Below are positions 61,391 through 64,000 of a stretch of DNA of 64,000 nucleotides, in pieces. The position numbers and the translations under genes are program-made. How positions within the stretch are numbered: the stretch's first letter is position 1; each line of letters opens with the position of its first letter. The stretch spans positions 19,838,501-19,902,500 of the forward strand of contig NC_081808.1 in assembly GCF_030704535.1 (NCBI RefSeq), written 5' to 3'. The notes beneath the pieces were generated by a model, which saw only the letters and a program-made list of their open reading frames with translations, was not told where the DNA came from and made no database searches. The stretch comes from Vitis vinifera. Lineage: Eukaryota; Streptophyta; Magnoliopsida; Vitales; Vitaceae.

Positions 61391-62145
61391 AAAATTTAGT
61401 TTTTTGTCTTTACTCATAAATAGAGGTGATTTTCTTCGAGAAAAAAAAAAGAGATTAAAAAATTAAATTTTAAATAAGAAAATCTGGATAAAAAAGTTTA
61501 GATTAAGAAAACGTAATGACCTCACATAAAACAAAAGAAGAAGATTAAGAAAAAATATTAAGAAAGATTAAGAAAAAATTTCTATTTTAAAATCTTCCAT
61601 GCAAGTTTGATAAATGACACAAGTGTTACATACTCATTCAACAAGTTTATTTAAATGTTGTTTGAATTGTGATCAAAATGAAAAAATTAAAAGAAAAATA
61701 TTCTTTTTTAAAGAATATCACATGTGAGATTATACTCCGCAATTTGAAACGAATTTAGTTTTTTGTCTTTACTCATAAATAGAGGTGATTTTCTTTGAGA
61801 AAAAAAGGGAGATCAAAAAATTAAATTTTAGATCAGAAGATCCAGATAAAAAAAGTTTAGATTAAGAAAATGAAATAACTTCACAAAAAAAAAAAAAGAT
61901 TAAAAAAATTAAGAAAAAGCTTCTATAATAAAATATTCAAGTTTGATAAATGACAGAAGTGTTATATATACTCATTCAACAACTTTATTTAATAAAAAAT
62001 GCCTTTTATTGATCTTTAAATTTAAGAAAACACTTTCATCATTTCGAATGATGTTGTTTGAATTACAATCAAAATGAAAATATAAAAAAAAAAATATTCT
62101 TTTTACAGAATATCACATGTAAGATTATACCCCACAATTTTAATC
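61391..62145. repeat. Large tandem duplication, period 359 bp
   Basis: Copy 1 (about 61391-61750) and copy 2 (about 61752-62145) share in order AATTTAGTTTTTTGTCTTTA, AAATAGAGGTGATTTTCTT, AAAGTTTAGATTAAGAAAA, AAGTTTGATAAATGACA, TACTCATTCAACAA and GAATATCACATGT. Copy 2 carries about 57 extra bases between TTTATTTAA and TGTTGTTTGAATT. No coding content. Confidence 0.85.
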
Positions 62146-64000
62146 GAAGTTTGTGCGGACATTGGGATCACGCACCATTTGGATCCTAATATCAGACCAA
62201 AGATATGATATTAGTTTTGGGTGGGAGCAACAATAAAAAAACCCAAGGAAATAGAGAGGAAGGCCCTGCTCCTAAATCCTAATGCAGAAGAAAGGTATTC
62301 CCACTATTAAAAGTGTCCCTAATGACCAAGAAAATTCTCCCATTAACAGTCTGCTTTAAGCAAAATAGGATCATTTCCTATGGCCTCGTACAATCCCAAT
62401 AGTGCTCCCCCTTCTTTTCAAATTGAGTGGGGAGTTGACTGCCTCACGCCCGTCTTATTCTCAGTGCCAACCCATGTCTAATGGGCTCTTTGCAACAGCA
62501 GTGCCTTTTTATTTTTAATTTTTAACATCATATCATAAAAAATAATTCTAAAATAACTATGGTTTTACATTTGAAGTAAAATTCATGTTTGGAAAGATAA
62601 GTTCAGATTATTCAATTTAAATTTCTCTTTTTAAAAAAAAAATGATTTTAATACAAAAAAAATTGAATTAATTTTTTGAAAACATGAATTCAATATTTTT
62701 ATGCACTGATTTGTTGTGTTATAAGAAGTTTTAATGCAGTTATGAAAAATTTATAGATGAAAGAGAATTTTTCTACTATATTATATAAAATATTATAAAG
62801 GATATAATCAAATATAACTATTGATTCAGAACCATGAGCCTCTCATCCTTGTGTGCCCACCCTCACCACCAAGTGTCTCTTATTCTTTCTCTCACATCTC
62901 TATCAATTTGTATAATTTTTATAAGTCTATCTTTATCTATCTTATGATTTTTTTTTTTACTTATTTAGAATATTTATGAAAATATTTTCAACAATTTTTT
63001 TTTGCTAAAAAGGAAACAATTAAATAATTAGGTTTTAATATATATATATTTTTAAAAAGTTCCCATGTAACCCAAGACAAAAGGGCCCCACCACCAGAAA
63101 TGGTACAAGTGTCAATATTCCCTATTTAATTTTCAAAAAACCACACCCCCAGGTGAATTAAAGGAGGACAAAAAAAAAAAAGAAAAAAAAAGTGGAAATT
63201 CGAGTATTTTCATGAGGCAGCAGTAAAGTTAGAAAGATGTGGGGTATTGAATATGTTGAAATAGAAGCATAGGTGAATGGCAGATAGGGACATTAGGGTG
63301 AGGGTTTTCCTTTGTTTTGGTTATAGGCTTTCAGATAAATAATGGAGAATCCACCCATCCATCCAACGTACCCGCGCGTGCAGGTGTGGATGTGACCAGC
63401 TGGTCGTAATCCGAATTAGATTTCGCTGTCTTGATTCTTCTGCTTAATCCGTATGCCACCCATGATTTGCAGATCTCCAGATCCAGCGTGATTAAAACGT
63501 GGATATTTCAATTATTTTTCCATACCCATTTCCTCATTAATAATCATAATATAAATGTTTAAAATAAATAATCGTATGCCAAAATCAAAATCAATTTACG
63601 TACAACTTACGTTAATATTAATATCTGTATGTATCCAATAAAAAACATTAGTCCCTAAAATTTGGCTTTGGGTGAAAGTGAAACTAACCTAAAAGGTAAA
63701 AGAAGGTGATGCAATGGTACGGTTAGTCCCGCACCCGCCGGGCTCGCATAAGGAAGACGAAGACGTGGACCCATAAACGCATGGTTGGGCAGTTGCCACG
63801 TTTCTGGAATCCCAAGAAATTACTTACATGCATTAATTGAAAGATTTCATGTGTGATTAGTTTAATCATTGGTCTCTTGTTCCATTAATTGCTCGGAACT
63901 TGTAGCAAAGGGCACGGAAAGCGGTGACTGCAAGCTGCATGCATGATTCGGCATGAACTTAAACAAAAGAAAGACACCATTAAAATAACCTAATCTTTAA
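62146..64000. other. Intergenic DNA to the window end
   Basis: AT-rich with A/T runs. From about 63340 the sequence becomes more mixed, with a small GC-rich island at 63720-63790, possibly the edge of the next gene's promoter. No gene is supported inside the window. Confidence 0.35.

Overview
The window reads as nuclear DNA of a eudicot plant. It is AT-rich, most genes are split by many GT-AG introns, and several proteins belong to plant-typical families: a HAN-type GATA factor, an ERD6-like sugar transporter, a plant Nrap/NOL6 and a nuclear-encoded organellar L6. The short intronic inserts ending in poly-T plus GATAAGT/GATAGGT, and the general sequence style, remind me of grapevine (Vitis). 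That species call is from memory, not a database match. There are no operons, CRISPR arrays, phage genes or rRNA/tRNA genes that I can support.

Layout: 1-3190 is AT-rich and holds a complete solo LTR (789-2028) with a perfect 5-bp target-site duplication. 3191-7256 (+) is a Maf/YceF-type nucleotide pyrophosphatase in nine exons. 9362-9670 (+) is mitochondrial-type ribosomal protein L6, with a 5'UTR intron containing a telo-box. 10608-14048 (-) is the small GTPase ARL2. 15367-27160 (-) is nucleolar protein 6 (Nrap/Utp22 family), 26 exons and 1060 codons, with two GC-AG introns, retroposon scars and a site II promoter cluster. 27500-34700 is a long intergenic stretch with a diverged second LTR, a decayed transposon-like region, a 55-bp GA microsatellite and, nearer the next gene, several G-boxes. 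35432-36284 (+) is a GATA factor of the HANABA TARANU group. 36285-42378 is intergenic with a hAT-like MITE (39254-39864). 42379-44375 (+) is an alpha/beta hydrolase, convergent with 44762-51426 (-), an ERD6-like sugar transporter in 18 exons. 51427-53600 is intergenic with repeats. 53681-57976 (+) is an AlkA-type 3-methyladenine DNA glycosylase whose last seven codons lie in a tiny exon after a 3.2-kb intron. 57977-64000 is intergenic, with a 359-bp-period tandem duplication at 61390-62140.

The genes do not form a pathway. Two of them (NOL6 and mitochondrial L6) serve ribosome production and both carry a telo-box in their first intron. Exon boundaries were worked out by eye. In all eight genes the reading frame closes exactly across every junction. 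I found no convincing new multi-gene system. The most interesting points are the solo LTR and its diverged relative, the paired telo-boxes with the site II cluster, the GC-AG introns, the CT-repeat tracts just inside 5' splice sites of three different genes, the micro-exon ending the glycosylase, and the duplicated terminal coding segment in the transporter 3' region.
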